Positions 1-8,554 of a stretch of DNA of 64,000 nucleotides are shown here, piece after piece; the first letter of the stretch is position 1, and every line of letters starts with the position of its first letter. A program made the translations under genes and the position numbers. This DNA is from DUPQ01 sp964563155 (lineage in GTDB: Bacteria; Bacillota; Clostridia; DUPQ01), in assembly GCA_964563155.1 (NCBI GenBank), contig CAZLVL010000001.1:122352-186351 (forward strand), in the 5' to 3' direction. Below the pieces are notes generated by a model that was given only the letters and a program-made list of their open reading frames with translations, was not told where the DNA came from and did no database searches.

Positions 1-447
1 AAGATGATAGAAAAAATAAGCTATAGCTCAAAAAAAGGAACAAACATTATGCATATTGGACTAAAACCAGAATTTCTTGGTCATATGCAAATAAAATCCA
101 CCTTTGTAGATAAATCATTGGTTCTGGAAATTTGGGCTGACAAGCAAGAAATAAGAAAGCTACTTTTATCTAAAACTCAAGGTTTAGTTGATTTATTAGC
201 AGAAAAAGGCTTGTCCTTAGAAGAGGTCAGAATAAGCGAAAAGGATAGGTCTCTTGATTTAAATTATGAAGGAGCTAACAACTTTAACCACAAGCAAGGT
301 ACACAAAACAATAACCATGAAAGTTCTAAAAGAGCTCTTTCCTATTCTATTAACTCTATAGGGAATGATTTAAAAGATAGAGATGAAAGCTTACAGACAA
401 ATTTAATTAACACATACGGAAACACACATATAAACATAGTGATTTAG
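1..447 (+). CDS. fliK: Flagellar hook-length control protein FliK, C-terminal part (5' end outside window)
   Basis: FliK measures hook length and switches the flagellar export gate from hook to filament substrates. The frame is open from base 1, so this is the 3' end of a longer gene; the methionine at position 4 is probably internal. The visible part holds the conserved FliK C-terminal domain: the LKPEFLGHMQI stretch, then a pattern typical of the hook-length domain (LVLEIWADKQEIRKLL, LVDLLAEKGLSLEEVRI). A polar, asparagine-rich tail follows, as usual. The stop codon lies inside the flgD ribosome-binding site (TTAGGAGG), so the two genes are tightly coupled. The N-terminal export region cannot be judged. 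Confidence 0.88.
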   Translation, partial: KMIEKISYSSKKGTNIMHIGLKPEFLGHMQIKSTFVDKSLVLEIWADKQEIRKLLLSKTQGLVDLLAEKGLSLEEVRISEKDRSLDLNYEGANNFNHKQGTQNNNHESSKRALSYSINSIGNDLKDRDESLQTNLINTYGNTHINIVI

Positions 448-455
448 GAGGTAGT

Positions 456-851
456 ATGAGAATAACAGGAATAGAAGATTCAACCCAATATGTGAACAAG
501 GCAAAAACAAATGACGCCAGTTCTATGACTCAAGAAGATTTTTTAAAGATTCTAGTAACCCAAATGAAGAATCAAAATCCTATGGACCCTATGAATGACT
601 TTGAGTATTTTAATCAAATTACTCAATTTTCAATGCTAGAAAACATAAGTGCCCTAAATGCTCGTATGGATGAGCAAAAAGCTTTAGCTTTTATTGGTAA
701 AAATGTAATAGGTACCTTTATGGCAGAAGACCAATATATGACCCACTATTTAGAAGGTCTTGTAGAGAGTGTCACCTTACAAAAAGACAAAATACTTTTG
801 AATTTAGATACAGGATCCATTTATATGGATAATGTTATCCATGTTTTTTAA
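456..851 (+). CDS. flgD: Flagellar hook capping/scaffold protein FlgD
   Basis: FlgD forms the temporary cap under which FlgE subunits polymerise into the hook. The signature region is clear at about residues 24-65: QEDFLKILVTQMKNQNPMDP followed by an F..QITQFSMLENI segment, the standard FlgD N-terminal motif. At 131 residues it is the short Firmicutes form and lacks the Tudor/Fn3-like C-terminal domains of the enterobacterial protein. AGGAGG sits 5 bases before the ATG and overlaps the fliK stop. Position between fliK and flgE is canonical. Confidence 0.93.
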   Translation: MRITGIEDSTQYVNKAKTNDASSMTQEDFLKILVTQMKNQNPMDPMNDFEYFNQITQFSMLENISALNARMDEQKALAFIGKNVIGTFMAEDQYMTHYLEGLVESVTLQKDKILLNLDTGSIYMDNVIHVF

Positions 852-882
852 TGAGTTTTTCTAAACTGAGAGGAGAAAAATA

Positions 883-2154
883 ATGTTAAGATCAATGTAC
901 TCTGGAGTCTCTGGACTATTAACCCACCAACAAAAAATGGACGTTATTGGTAACAATATCGCCAACGTTAACACCACCGCTTTTAAAAGTAGCAATATTG
1001 TATTTGAGGAAGTCTTTAGCCAACTTATGTCCTCAGCAACACAACCCACCCAAGATGGCAGAGGAGGAACAAACCCTCAACAAATCGGTCTTGGTGTGAG
1101 CATTGGTAATATCTCTACCAACATGTCTAAAGGAAGCATCCAAGCCACAGATAACCCTAATGATTTAGCTATAGATGGTGAAGGCTTTTTCGTTGTAACT
1201 GATGGTTCTGGTGTTTACTACACAAGAGCTGGTAGCTTTGACTTAGACAAGGATGGAAATCTTGTAAATGGAAAAGGTTTTAAAGTTATGGGTTGGAACA
1301 AGAATCTAACTACAGGTAATGTTGATACTTCAAGACCTAGCAATCCCTTAGATTTTTCCAACATGAAAATGGCTGCTAAAGAAACTACTGAATTAAGTAT
1401 TTTTGGAAATATTTCTTCAGAAACAAAAGAATATGATGCCATAAATGACGAAAACGCCATACTTCACAATCTATCAATTTATGATTCTTTGGGACAAGCC
1501 CACACCTTAACCTTTAAATTTATGAAGACAGCTAATGCCAATGAATATTCTTTAGAGGTTACTGAAAACGATTCTCAAATGAACATTGTTGCAGGTGCAA
1601 TTGGTGGCACTGTTACCTTTACTGATGATGGCAAACTAGACAAAAATGCTACTACTATACCCCAATTAGAAATCTCTTTTACTAATGGAGCTAGAGACAT
1701 AACCTTTGTAAGTGGAAGTATAACCTTTGACCAAGATAGATTTACCCAATATGCCAACAGCACATCTGTTAAATCATTACAAAATGGTTACACATCTGGT
1801 GAACTAGAAACAGTAAGTATTGGTAGTGATGGTCAAGTTATTGGACAATTTACCAACGGACTTCAAGACCATGTTTCTACCATTGCTATAGCCTCTTTTA
1901 TAAATCCCAATGGTTTGCAAAAAATTGGAGGAAATATGTTTGTTTCAACCTGGAACTCTGGTGAAGCCAGTATTGGAATGGCTACCACTGGGGAAAGAGG
2001 TTCTGTTGCTACAGCTTCTTTAGAAATGTCCAATGTGGACTTAGCTTCAGAATTTACAGAAATGATAGTTACCCAAAGGGGATTTCAAGCTAACTCAAGA
2101 ATTATATCTGTTTCTGACTCTCTACTAGAAGAGTTGGTTAACTTGAAAAGATAA
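883..2154 (+). CDS. flgE: Flagellar hook protein FlgE
   Basis: This is the structural subunit of the hook, the universal joint between rod and filament. The N-terminus (MLRSMYSGVSGLLTHQQKMD, then GNNIANVNTTAFK) is the rod/hook family signature, followed by the conserved GEGFFVV and YTRAGSFDLDKDGNL segments near residues 105-130. The C-terminus has the paired helix motif ending MIVTQRGFQANSRIISVSDSLLEELVNL. At 423 residues it has a normal D1/D2 architecture for a clostridial hook protein. An AGGAGA site precedes the ATG, 31 bases after flgD. Confidence 0.95.
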   Translation: MLRSMYSGVSGLLTHQQKMDVIGNNIANVNTTAFKSSNIVFEEVFSQLMSSATQPTQDGRGGTNPQQIGLGVSIGNISTNMSKGSIQATDNPNDLAIDGEGFFVVTDGSGVYYTRAGSFDLDKDGNLVNGKGFKVMGWNKNLTTGNVDTSRPSNPLDFSNMKMAAKETTELSIFGNISSETKEYDAINDENAILHNLSIYDSLGQAHTLTFKFMKTANANEYSLEVTENDSQMNIVAGAIGGTVTFTDDGKLDKNATTIPQLEISFTNGARDITFVSGSITFDQDRFTQYANSTSVKSLQNGYTSGELETVSIGSDGQVIGQFTNGLQDHVSTIAIASFINPNGLQKIGGNMFVSTWNSGEASIGMATTGERGSVATASLEMSNVDLASEFTEMIVTQRGFQANSRIISVSDSLLEELVNLKR

Positions 2155-2179
2155 GAGATAAATAGGAAGTGATTAGAAG

Positions 2180-2377
2180 ATGATAAAGCTTACTCAACTT
2201 AACAAGCAAGAAATAATTATTAATTGTGATTTGATTTTACATGTTGAAGAAAATCCTCACACTGTTATTAAAATGCTAAACTCTGACAAGTACTTAGTTG
2301 AAGAATCAGCACAAGTGGTGGTTGATAAAATAGTGAGTTTTAAGTCTCAAATTATTAAGAAAGCAAAGGAAGATTAA
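2180..2377 (+). CDS. flbD: FlbD family small flagellar protein
   Basis: A 65-residue protein of the FlbD family, nearly always found between flgE and motA in Gram-positive flagellar operons. The N-terminus (MIKLTQLNKQEIIINCDLI) and the following HVEENPHTVIKMLNSDKYLVEES pattern match the family. Its role is poorly defined: it is thought to be a small flagellar accessory protein and is unrelated to the Caulobacter regulator of the same name. Its stop codon directly abuts the motA ATG, implying translational coupling. Confidence 0.82.
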   Translation: MIKLTQLNKQEIIINCDLILHVEENPHTVIKMLNSDKYLVEESAQVVVDKIVSFKSQIIKKAKED

Positions 2378-3148
2378 ATGGCAATTATTGGATTGATTTT
2401 AGCAACTGTATTAGTCATATACGCGATTATGGAAAGCGGCAATTTACTAGCTTTTTATGACTTTGCAAGTGTCCTAATTGTCCTTGGTGGGCTAGCAGGT
2501 TCTATGATTGCCAACTATTCTTTAGCTCAGTTAGGAAGGGCTTTAAAGTCATTTCCTAAAATAATTACCTATAAGCCTCCTAACAGAAGTGAGATTTTAG
2601 ATCAGATTATTGAATTGGCCTATGCCTCTAAAAAAGAAGGGCTTCTTGCCTTAGAAAAATATACAGAAGATATGAAAGACCCCTTCTTTAAAAAAGCAAT
2701 CCTCTTGATAGTGGATGGAACTAGTCCTGAAAATGTAAGGACAACCTTAGAAGGCGACATTAACCTAAAGGAACTCCAAGAAACTCAGGTCCAAGATGTC
2801 TACAATCAAGCCTCAAAATTAGCACCTGCTTTTGGAATGATAGGAACTTTAATAGGCCTTATAAACATGCTTGGTAAACTAGAAGATATGGACTCTTTGG
2901 GAACAAACATGGCAGTTGCCCTTATTACTACCTTTTATGGAGCCTTTTTAGCAAATGCCATTTTTATACCTGTAAGTGGAAAACTCCAGACCATTAGCGA
3001 TAATGAAGTGGAAATTAAAACAATGGTTCTAGAAGGAATACTAGCAATACAGTCAGGAGAGTCTCCTTATCTTATAAAAGAAAGACTAAGCTCTTACATT
3101 ATCAAGAGCAGAAAGGATTCCAAAGAAGATGCTGAAGAGAGAGCGTAA
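2378..3148 (+). CDS. motA: Flagellar motor stator protein MotA
   Basis: MotA forms the membrane ion channel of the stator together with MotB and pushes on FliG. The sequence has four hydrophobic segments: two near the N-terminus (about residues 1-20 and 27-50), a cytoplasmic loop, and two near residues 150-210 (LAPAFGMIGTLIGLINML and MAVALITTFYGAFLANAIF) that carry the conserved channel prolines and glycines. The 256-residue length is typical. The gene follows flbD without a gap and its last 20 bases overlap motB, an arrangement that helps fix stator stoichiometry. Confidence 0.95.
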   Translation: MAIIGLILATVLVIYAIMESGNLLAFYDFASVLIVLGGLAGSMIANYSLAQLGRALKSFPKIITYKPPNRSEILDQIIELAYASKKEGLLALEKYTEDMKDPFFKKAILLIVDGTSPENVRTTLEGDINLKELQETQVQDVYNQASKLAPAFGMIGTLIGLINMLGKLEDMDSLGTNMAVALITTFYGAFLANAIFIPVSGKLQTISDNEVEIKTMVLEGILAIQSGESPYLIKERLSSYIIKSRKDSKEDAEERA

Positions 3149-3956
3149 AGCTGAAGAGGGAGCACCAGATTGGGTTGTATCTTATGGAGATTGTATGTCC
3201 TTACTCTTAACCTTCTTTATAATGCTCTTTGCTTTTTCAACAGTGGACGCTAACAAGTGGGAAGAAATTGTTAAATCCTTTAGAGGTAGGCTGGGCTTTA
3301 AATATCAAATAGAAGATACTGTCTTTACCCCTATTAGACATAAGGAAAGTGCTTCTTCTAGTAAGATTATGAGATTGGATGAATTGCTAGAAAGAGGCAG
3401 AAATATTCCCATCTTCGTAAAGGAAAAGCCAGAAACCCCGCAAACACCAATAGAAGAACCGGAAGACCCTGCAGGTCTAATAAATCAAGGTTTTGAGGAA
3501 CTCTATGCAGACCTAATGGATGCTCTAAATGAAAAGGGCTATAAGTACGATGTAGATATTATTAAATATGAAGATGCAATCATATTAAGATTTAAAAACA
3601 AGATTCTTTTTGAATCAGGAATAGCAGATTTAGATCAAGAAGCTAATATCATACTTTTTGACCTTTTAGAAATAATATCTGACTATGAAAGGGTCTTAGA
3701 CAAACTAGTTATTGAGGGTAATACAGATAATGTTCCCATAAACACCTTAAAGTATAGGGATAATTTTGAACTATCAATATACAGGGCTTTAAATGTATTT
3801 TACTTTATTCAAAATGAAAATCTTTTCCCTGGAAACAAGGTAGAAATAAAGGGATATGGAGAAAACAATCCCATTGCATCAAATCAAACAGAAGAAGGTA
3901 GAGCCCTTAATAGAAGAACAGATATGGTAATAACTAAAGCAGAGGTGAAAGAATGA
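3129..3956 (+). CDS. motB: Flagellar motor stator protein MotB
   Basis: MotB anchors the stator to peptidoglycan and supplies the ion-carrying aspartate. The N-terminus has APDWVVSYGDCMSLLLTFF, in which Asp21 at the start of the single membrane helix is the expected ion-binding residue. A linker with Pro/Glu repeats (about residues 95-115) leads to an OmpA-like peptidoglycan-binding domain with IEGNTDNVPI and the EGRALNRRTDMVI motif at the end. Whether it uses protons or sodium cannot be decided safely from sequence alone. It overlaps motA by 20 bases and shares ATGA with fliL. Confidence 0.95.
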   Translation: MLKRERKAEEGAPDWVVSYGDCMSLLLTFFIMLFAFSTVDANKWEEIVKSFRGRLGFKYQIEDTVFTPIRHKESASSSKIMRLDELLERGRNIPIFVKEKPETPQTPIEEPEDPAGLINQGFEELYADLMDALNEKGYKYDVDIIKYEDAIILRFKNKILFESGIADLDQEANIILFDLLEIISDYERVLDKLVIEGNTDNVPINTLKYRDNFELSIYRALNVFYFIQNENLFPGNKVEIKGYGENNPIASNQTEEGRALNRRTDMVITKAEVKE

Positions 3957-4408
3957 AAAAAACAGTGATTTTAATAGTTATATGTATTGTGCTAATAGCA
4001 GCTATAACAACAGGCCTTTTATTACTCTTTCCAAGTACTGCTTCTCCTACAGAGACAGATAATACAGATCCTTTACTTGAATCAAAAGAGCCTACAAAGG
4101 AAGAGATTAAAGTCTATCCTTATGTTATGCCTGACTCCTTTGTAACCAATATGAAAAACAGCAATGGCTTTGTCCAAGCTTCTTTAATGTTGGAAATAAC
4201 CAACGAAAATGATTTGAAATTTATTAGCGATCACAACTATATTTTAAGCGACACCATTATTAATGTCTTAAGAAATACAACCGAAGAAGAATATATGAAA
4301 GATGATATTCAACAAATCTTAAGAGAAAGATTAAGACACACCTTAATGACTTCTCTAGAGATAGACAGTATTAGAAATGTGTATTTTTTAGAGCTGATAA
4401 TTCAATAG
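3953..4408 (+). CDS. fliL: Flagellar basal body-associated protein FliL
   Basis: FliL is a single-pass membrane protein that surrounds the stator and supports torque. An N-terminal hydrophobic helix (about residues 4-27) is followed by a Ser/Thr/Glu-rich linker and a conserved extracytoplasmic domain containing the usual LMLEITNENDLKFI-type strand and the C-terminal IQQILRERLRHTLMTSLEID helix. At 151 residues the length is normal. The ATGA overlap with motB and the 9-base gap before fliM place it inside the operon. Confidence 0.85.
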   Translation: MKKTVILIVICIVLIAAITTGLLLLFPSTASPTETDNTDPLLESKEPTKEEIKVYPYVMPDSFVTNMKNSNGFVQASLMLEITNENDLKFISDHNYILSDTIINVLRNTTEEEYMKDDIQQILRERLRHTLMTSLEIDSIRNVYFLELIIQ

Positions 4409-4417
4409 GAGAAGAAG

Positions 4418-5392
4418 ATGAAAGATATTTTATCTCAAGCTGAAATAGATGAGCTCATAAGAAACCTCAATTCACCAGAAGAGGAACTTATTCCTGCAAA
4501 AAAGGAGAAAGTTAAGTCTTATGATTTTAGAAGACCTAGCAAGTTCACAAGAGAGCAGATAAGAGCTATTGAGGATATCTTTAGCAATTTCTCCAAGATG
4601 CTTTCTTTAAGACTAGCAGATCTTTTAAGAAGCACAGCTTTTCTAGAGGTAACATATATCGAAGAACAGACCTTTTATGAGTATACTAATTCTTTACAAA
4701 AATCTTCTCTAATTGGAATTTTTGAATTTGAACAAAGTGAATATAATGCCTCTGTAGAGCTGTCTTATTCAGTCGTACAAAGCTTTATTAACCTACTGCT
4801 AGGTGGTAGCTCACAAAGTAGACCAGAGCTGTTTTCAGGCTTTACAGAGATAGAAATTAACCTCACAAAAAAAGTGCTCAAGACCTTTATCCAACCCATG
4901 ATTGAAGCCTGGAAAAACTATGTTGATTTAACAATTGATTTTCAAAGGGTTGAAAACATGGGACAACATGTTCAAATCGCCGCCCCTAGTGATGTAATCA
5001 TTATTGTTACCTTAAGAATTCAGGTTGCAGAATCTGAAGGCTTTATAAACTTCTGTCTTCCCTACCTTCTTTTGGAACCAGTCCTAAAAAATATTGGTCT
5101 TACTCAAGGATTTACCAGGATAGCAAAAGATGAAGGTATATCCTATGAAAACTATCTAAAGGGCAAAATGGATAATAATTATCTTGAATTAGTTTGTAAT
5201 CTTGGCCAAGCCTATCTAACCTTAGAGGACCTGCAAGAAATACAGGTTGGCGACGTTATTAAGCTAAGAAAAAGAGTTGAACAAAAAGCTGATTTACTGA
5301 TTAATAATATCCCTAAGTATAATGTAGATTTAGGAAGAAAAGACAATTCATACGCAATAAGAATAAGTAATATTATAGAAAGGATTGTTTAA
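4418..5392 (+). CDS. fliM: Flagellar motor switch protein FliM
   Basis: FliM is the central C-ring switch component that binds phosphorylated CheY. The extreme N-terminus, DILSQAEIDELI, is the canonical CheY-P binding peptide. The middle CheC-like domain follows (YDFRRPSKFTREQIRAIEDI through the LLLGGSS region), and the C-terminal SpoA/FliN-like domain lies near residues 255-320, with the DLQEIQVGDVIKL segment. At 324 residues it is full length. A GGAGAAGAAG ribosome-binding site precedes the ATG. The stop is followed after one base by the fliY ATG. Confidence 0.95.
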   Translation: MKDILSQAEIDELIRNLNSPEEELIPAKKEKVKSYDFRRPSKFTREQIRAIEDIFSNFSKMLSLRLADLLRSTAFLEVTYIEEQTFYEYTNSLQKSSLIGIFEFEQSEYNASVELSYSVVQSFINLLLGGSSQSRPELFSGFTEIEINLTKKVLKTFIQPMIEAWKNYVDLTIDFQRVENMGQHVQIAAPSDVIIIVTLRIQVAESEGFINFCLPYLLLEPVLKNIGLTQGFTRIAKDEGISYENYLKGKMDNNYLELVCNLGQAYLTLEDLQEIQVGDVIKLRKRVEQKADLLINNIPKYNVDLGRKDNSYAIRISNIIERIV

Positions 5393-5393
5393 T

Positions 5394-6452
5394 ATGTCTC
5401 AAAAATTAAGTCAAGCTGAAATAGACAAACTTTTAAATACCAATGACACCCCCCTTCTTACAGAAGAAGAAATAGATATGCTAGGTGAAATTGGAAATAT
5501 TGGTATGGGTAATTCCGCCACAGCCTTATCACAAATATTAAATCGCAAGGTAAACATTACCACTCCAAAAGTACTTGTTTTAGAAAACAATGAAATGCCT
5601 GATAAATATGCTATGCCCTATGTGACAGTAGAAATAAACTACATAGAAGGCTTAGAGGGTAAAAATGTTCTCAATCTAAAATGTGATGACGTAAAGCTTA
5701 TAACAAATATTATGATGGGTGGTAAAGGAGAAATTAAAGAAGGTCCTATTGATGAGCTACACCTTAGTGCAGCAGGTGAAATGATGAATCAAATGATAGG
5801 CTCCTCCTCTACTGCTTTAGCAGAAATGATGAATATTAGGCTCAATATCTCAACACCTGATGTCTTAGTTAGAGACTACTCCACAGAACACCTTGAGGCC
5901 TTAATAGAAGAAGCTCCACTGGTTATGACTGTTTTTAACATGACGGTAGAGGATGTTCTAGACAGTGAAATAATGCTAGTGATGAGCATTGATTTTGCTA
6001 AGGAGATGGTTGAAAAAGTTAAGTACCAATACAGTCAAACTTTTTCACAAGAACCAGTAGAAAACACACAGGTTGCTGAGCAAGCAAATGACTCTTACTC
6101 TCAAAATGCTAGTTTAGAAAAGGAAAAAGAAAAAGAAAAAGAAAAAGTAAATGTTCAAAAAGTTGAACTACAAACCTTTGGAGAAAAACCTAAATTCCAA
6201 AACCTTACAGGTAATAGATATAACGTTCTTATGGATGTTCCTTTAGAAGTTACTATAGAAATTGGAAGAGTCAAAAAACCCATAAGTGAAATTTTAAAGT
6301 TCACCAGTGGCACTATTATAGAGTTGGATAAACTAGTAGGTGAGGATCTTAACATTTTAATTAATAACAAAATCATTGGTAAAGGTGAAGTTGTTGTAAT
6401 TGATGAGCATTATGGGATGAGAGTGTCAGAGATACTAGATAACAAGGAATAA
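5394..6452 (+). CDS. fliY: Flagellar motor switch phosphatase FliY (CheC-like plus FliN domains)
   Basis: FliY combines a CheY-P phosphatase with the FliN switch domain. The ATG at 5394, with AAAGGA nine bases upstream, is preferred over a TTG at 5385 that would have no spacing. The N-terminus repeats the CheY-P binding motif (LSQAEIDKLL). Two intact CheC active-site motifs of the form (D/S)-x3-E-x2-N-x22-P are present, one in DMLGEIGN and one in SAAGEMMN. The FliN/SpoA domain lies near residues 280-350. The linker carries a run of alternating Lys-Glu encoded by five copies of a GAAAAA-type hexamer (6117-6146), a potentially slippage-prone tract. Confidence 0.94.
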   Translation: MSQKLSQAEIDKLLNTNDTPLLTEEEIDMLGEIGNIGMGNSATALSQILNRKVNITTPKVLVLENNEMPDKYAMPYVTVEINYIEGLEGKNVLNLKCDDVKLITNIMMGGKGEIKEGPIDELHLSAAGEMMNQMIGSSSTALAEMMNIRLNISTPDVLVRDYSTEHLEALIEEAPLVMTVFNMTVEDVLDSEIMLVMSIDFAKEMVEKVKYQYSQTFSQEPVENTQVAEQANDSYSQNASLEKEKEKEKEKVNVQKVELQTFGEKPKFQNLTGNRYNVLMDVPLEVTIEIGRVKKPISEILKFTSGTIIELDKLVGEDLNILINNKIIGKGEVVVIDEHYGMRVSEILDNKE

Positions 6453-6509
6453 ACAAAAACAATTAATAGAAATAACAATTACTTAAGATTAGCAACAAGG
6501 AGAGAGTTA

Positions 6510-6875
6510 ATGAATAATACAGGAGTTTTAATAGTAGATGATGCAGCTTTTATGCGAATGATGATTAAGGATATTTTATCCAGAAATAACATACCCATTC
6601 TAGGAGAAGCTCCTAATGGAGTAATTGCTGTAGAAAAATATGAAGAATTAAAACCTCAATTGGTCATAATGGATATCACAATGCCAGAAATGAGTGGCGT
6701 TGATGCCTTAAGGGAAATAAAGAAAATTGACTCTACAGCCAATATAATAATGTGCTCTGCCTTAGGCCAGCAAGACATGGTTATGGAAGCTATACAAGTT
6801 GGGGCAAAAGACTTTATAGTTAAGCCCTTCCAAGAAGGAAAACTGGTGCAGGCTGTAAAGAAATTTGTAAAATAA
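6510..6875 (+). CDS. cheY: Chemotaxis response regulator CheY
   Basis: This is a stand-alone receiver domain that carries the signal from CheA to the FliM/FliY switch. The acidic pocket is Asp10-Asp11, the phospho-acceptor is Asp55 (in LVIMDITMPEMSG), the switch hydroxyl is Ser83 (IIMCSALGQQ) and the conserved lysine is Lys105 (FIVKPF). There is no output domain. The gene is 57 bases after fliY with an AAGGAGAG ribosome-binding site and is followed by a terminator. In related operons fliO follows here; in this window fliO lies 19 kb away on the other strand. Confidence 0.94.
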   Translation: MNNTGVLIVDDAAFMRMMIKDILSRNNIPILGEAPNGVIAVEKYEELKPQLVIMDITMPEMSGVDALREIKKIDSTANIIMCSALGQQDMVMEAIQVGAKDFIVKPFQEGKLVQAVKKFVK

Positions 6876-6938
6876 ATTATAGTTTTTATTACTCATAATA
6901 GAATTTTACTTCAATATTGATTGATTTAATATTTTTGG

Positions 6939-6972
6939 AAGGATACACTATATTTCTTATTGTATCCTTTAT
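6939..6972 (+). terminator. Probable terminator ending the fliK-cheY transcript
   Basis: An inverted repeat AAGGATACA (6939-6947) / TGTATCCTT (6961-6969) with a 13-base loop is followed by a short T-rich stretch. It lies 64 bases after the cheY stop. The uridine tract is short, so termination may be partial and the next gene could be reached by read-through. Confidence 0.55.
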
Positions 6973-7016
6973 TGCATTTTAAAAGATACAAATTACTTGG
7001 TCTAGGAGAATTAATA

Positions 7017-7436
7017 ATGGAAGCCTTAAGTTCAACATATGTTAGAAAAAATTGGAGTGAAACAATTGAAAAAAGTATTAGAAAGCAACCAGTCTTCATA
7101 AAAAGGTCTAGAGACCTTCTTATACTTGCTGAAACTATACATATTGAAAAACTTCTAGAGGACTACAATCTATATATTACCATTGAAAATCTATCTTCAA
7201 GCTCTTATGGCGCATACATTGGGGCCTTTGATATATATGAAAAAGGCAACTCTGTAAAGGAAGTTGCAGACCAAGCGGTAGGTCGACTTGTAAAGACTTG
7301 TTTAGAATATTATGAAAATTTAAATACAAATATTAATATGCCAGATAGGGCTAAGCTTTATCCCTATGTTTTAAAGGTGCTCTTAGTCTTAATAAAAGAA
7401 GAAGACCCTAAAGATATATTAATAATTAAAAGTTAA
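7017..7436 (+). CDS. Orphan Phd/YefM-like antitoxin-type protein
   Basis: The first 45 residues read like a Phd/YefM DNA-binding antitoxin domain: STYVRKNWSETIEKSIRK, then PVFIKRSRDLLILAETIHIEKLL. The remaining half (residues 50-139) is an unrecognised helical region rich in Tyr, Leu and Lys. The ATG at 7017 has AGGAG eight bases upstream; the longer TTG frame from 6960 begins inside the cheY terminator and is unlikely. No toxin gene adjoins it: the preceding gene is cheY and the next, one base beyond its stop, is convergent cheD. It could be a solitary transcription regulator. Function is not known. Confidence 0.6.
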   Translation: MEALSSTYVRKNWSETIEKSIRKQPVFIKRSRDLLILAETIHIEKLLEDYNLYITIENLSSSSYGAYIGAFDIYEKGNSVKEVADQAVGRLVKTCLEYYENLNTNINMPDRAKLYPYVLKVLLVLIKEEDPKDILIIKS

Positions 7437-7437
7437 T

Positions 7438-7911
7438 TTAGAAGCTTTTTGTTTCTTTTGATAAGGACCTAACGGTCATTATTCCACTTTCTGTTTCTAT
7501 TAAAACTGTTCGACCATAATTGCTTCCTACATCCTTTGCTACAATAGGAATTTGTAATAGTGCCAGATTATCTTGCACTGCCTTTACATTCTTGTCTCCT
7601 ATAGTCTCTCCAGCCCAAGCAAACATATTAGCTCCTCCAGCAATTTTAGCCACAATATTACCCTTTCGACAGCCCTTAGCCATCATTAGGTCAAGCAACA
7701 TTTTAACTGCTGTGTTTGCAAATTTTTTTGGATCAGTTTCTATATGGCCCTTTGAATCTGGCAAGAGAATGTGAGACAAGCCTGCAATTTTGGCAAACTT
7801 ATCATACAAGCAAATTCCAACACAAGAACCCAAGGCATAAGAAATTAGTTCATCTGGAGAGCTAGCTATATTTAAATCTGATATTCCAACTACAATTTGT
7901 TTTTTAATCAT
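7438..7911 (-). CDS. cheD: Chemoreceptor glutamine deamidase CheD
   Basis: CheD deamidates glutamines in chemoreceptors and binds CheC, stimulating its phosphatase. The catalytic Cys30 lies in LISYALGSCVGICLYD and the catalytic His47 in GLSHILLPDS, spaced as in the characterised enzymes. At 157 residues it is full length. It overlaps cheC by four bases (ATGA) and is last in the minus-strand flagellar arm, one base from the convergent Phd-like gene. No cheA, cheW, cheB or receptor gene is in the window. Confidence 0.93.
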   Translation of the reverse strand: MIKKQIVVGISDLNIASSPDELISYALGSCVGICLYDKFAKIAGLSHILLPDSKGHIETDPKKFANTAVKMLLDLMMAKGCRKGNIVAKIAGGANMFAWAGETIGDKNVKAVQDNLALLQIPIVAKDVGSNYGRTVLIETESGIMTVRSLSKETKSF

Positions 7912-8519
7912 ATAACACCCAATTTTGCAAAAATCTTCTGTAAAGAATCGGGTGTTGGCATTATAAGTAAATTACTTTTAAATACTGAATTATGTGAGTT
8001 AAAGGTTCCTTCAATCAATATGAGATTATCGCTCATGGTTCCAAAAATTGAAGCAGGATAGTTTAATACAGCTCCTACCATATCCACCGCTATTCTTGGT
8101 GCTTCAAGCCCTATTTTAAAATCTAATATCTGTGAGATAGCATTGGTATAAGAGCCAGATAAAATATTACTAATCTCTAGTAAGACCGATTGGCCCATTT
8201 CTGAAAGATTAAAAAGATCATCCACTTCTTCTTTAAGTAAAACTTTTAAAAGATGACTAATTGCTTCTTTTTCTAAAAGAAAAAGTAATAAACCTTCTAT
8301 TTCATATTTCATTAAGACAAGTACACCAGCAACTTGATTTTCAGGCCCACCTAACTTTTGTGCAATGTGGTTAACATTGGCTATTTCCACAACAGGGACA
8401 TCCACATTAATTCTGCCCTGTAAAATCAAGGATAAGGAGGTTGCAGCATTACCAGAGCCAATGTTTCCAATCTCTCTTAAAACATCTATTTGCATCTCAT
8501 TCATATCAAAACTATCCAT
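7908..8519 (-). CDS. cheC: CheY-P phosphatase CheC
   Basis: CheC dephosphorylates CheY-P and partners with CheD. Both active-site motifs are intact: DVLREIGN and SVLLEISN each fit (D/S)-x3-E-x2-N followed 22 residues later by proline. The length of 203 residues matches CheC without the FliN domain found in FliY. Because FliY in this window also has two complete active sites, the cell carries two CheY-P phosphatases. A G-rich ribosome-binding site (GGGGG) precedes the ATG, 35 bases after fliS. Confidence 0.92.
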   Translation of the reverse strand: MDSFDMNEMQIDVLREIGNIGSGNAATSLSLILQGRINVDVPVVEIANVNHIAQKLGGPENQVAGVLVLMKYEIEGLLLFLLEKEAISHLLKVLLKEEVDDLFNLSEMGQSVLLEISNILSGSYTNAISQILDFKIGLEAPRIAVDMVGAVLNYPASIFGTMSDNLILIEGTFNSHNSVFKSNLLIMPTPDSLQKIFAKLGVI

Positions 8520-8554
8520 GATAAACCCCCAAGGCTAAAAATTATACAAGAAGA

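Noticed and set aside
6960..7016. Longer N-terminus of the Phd-like gene starting at a TTG
   Set aside because: The TTG is inside the cheY terminator hairpin and has no ribosome-binding site; the ATG at 7017 has AGGAG at good spacing.
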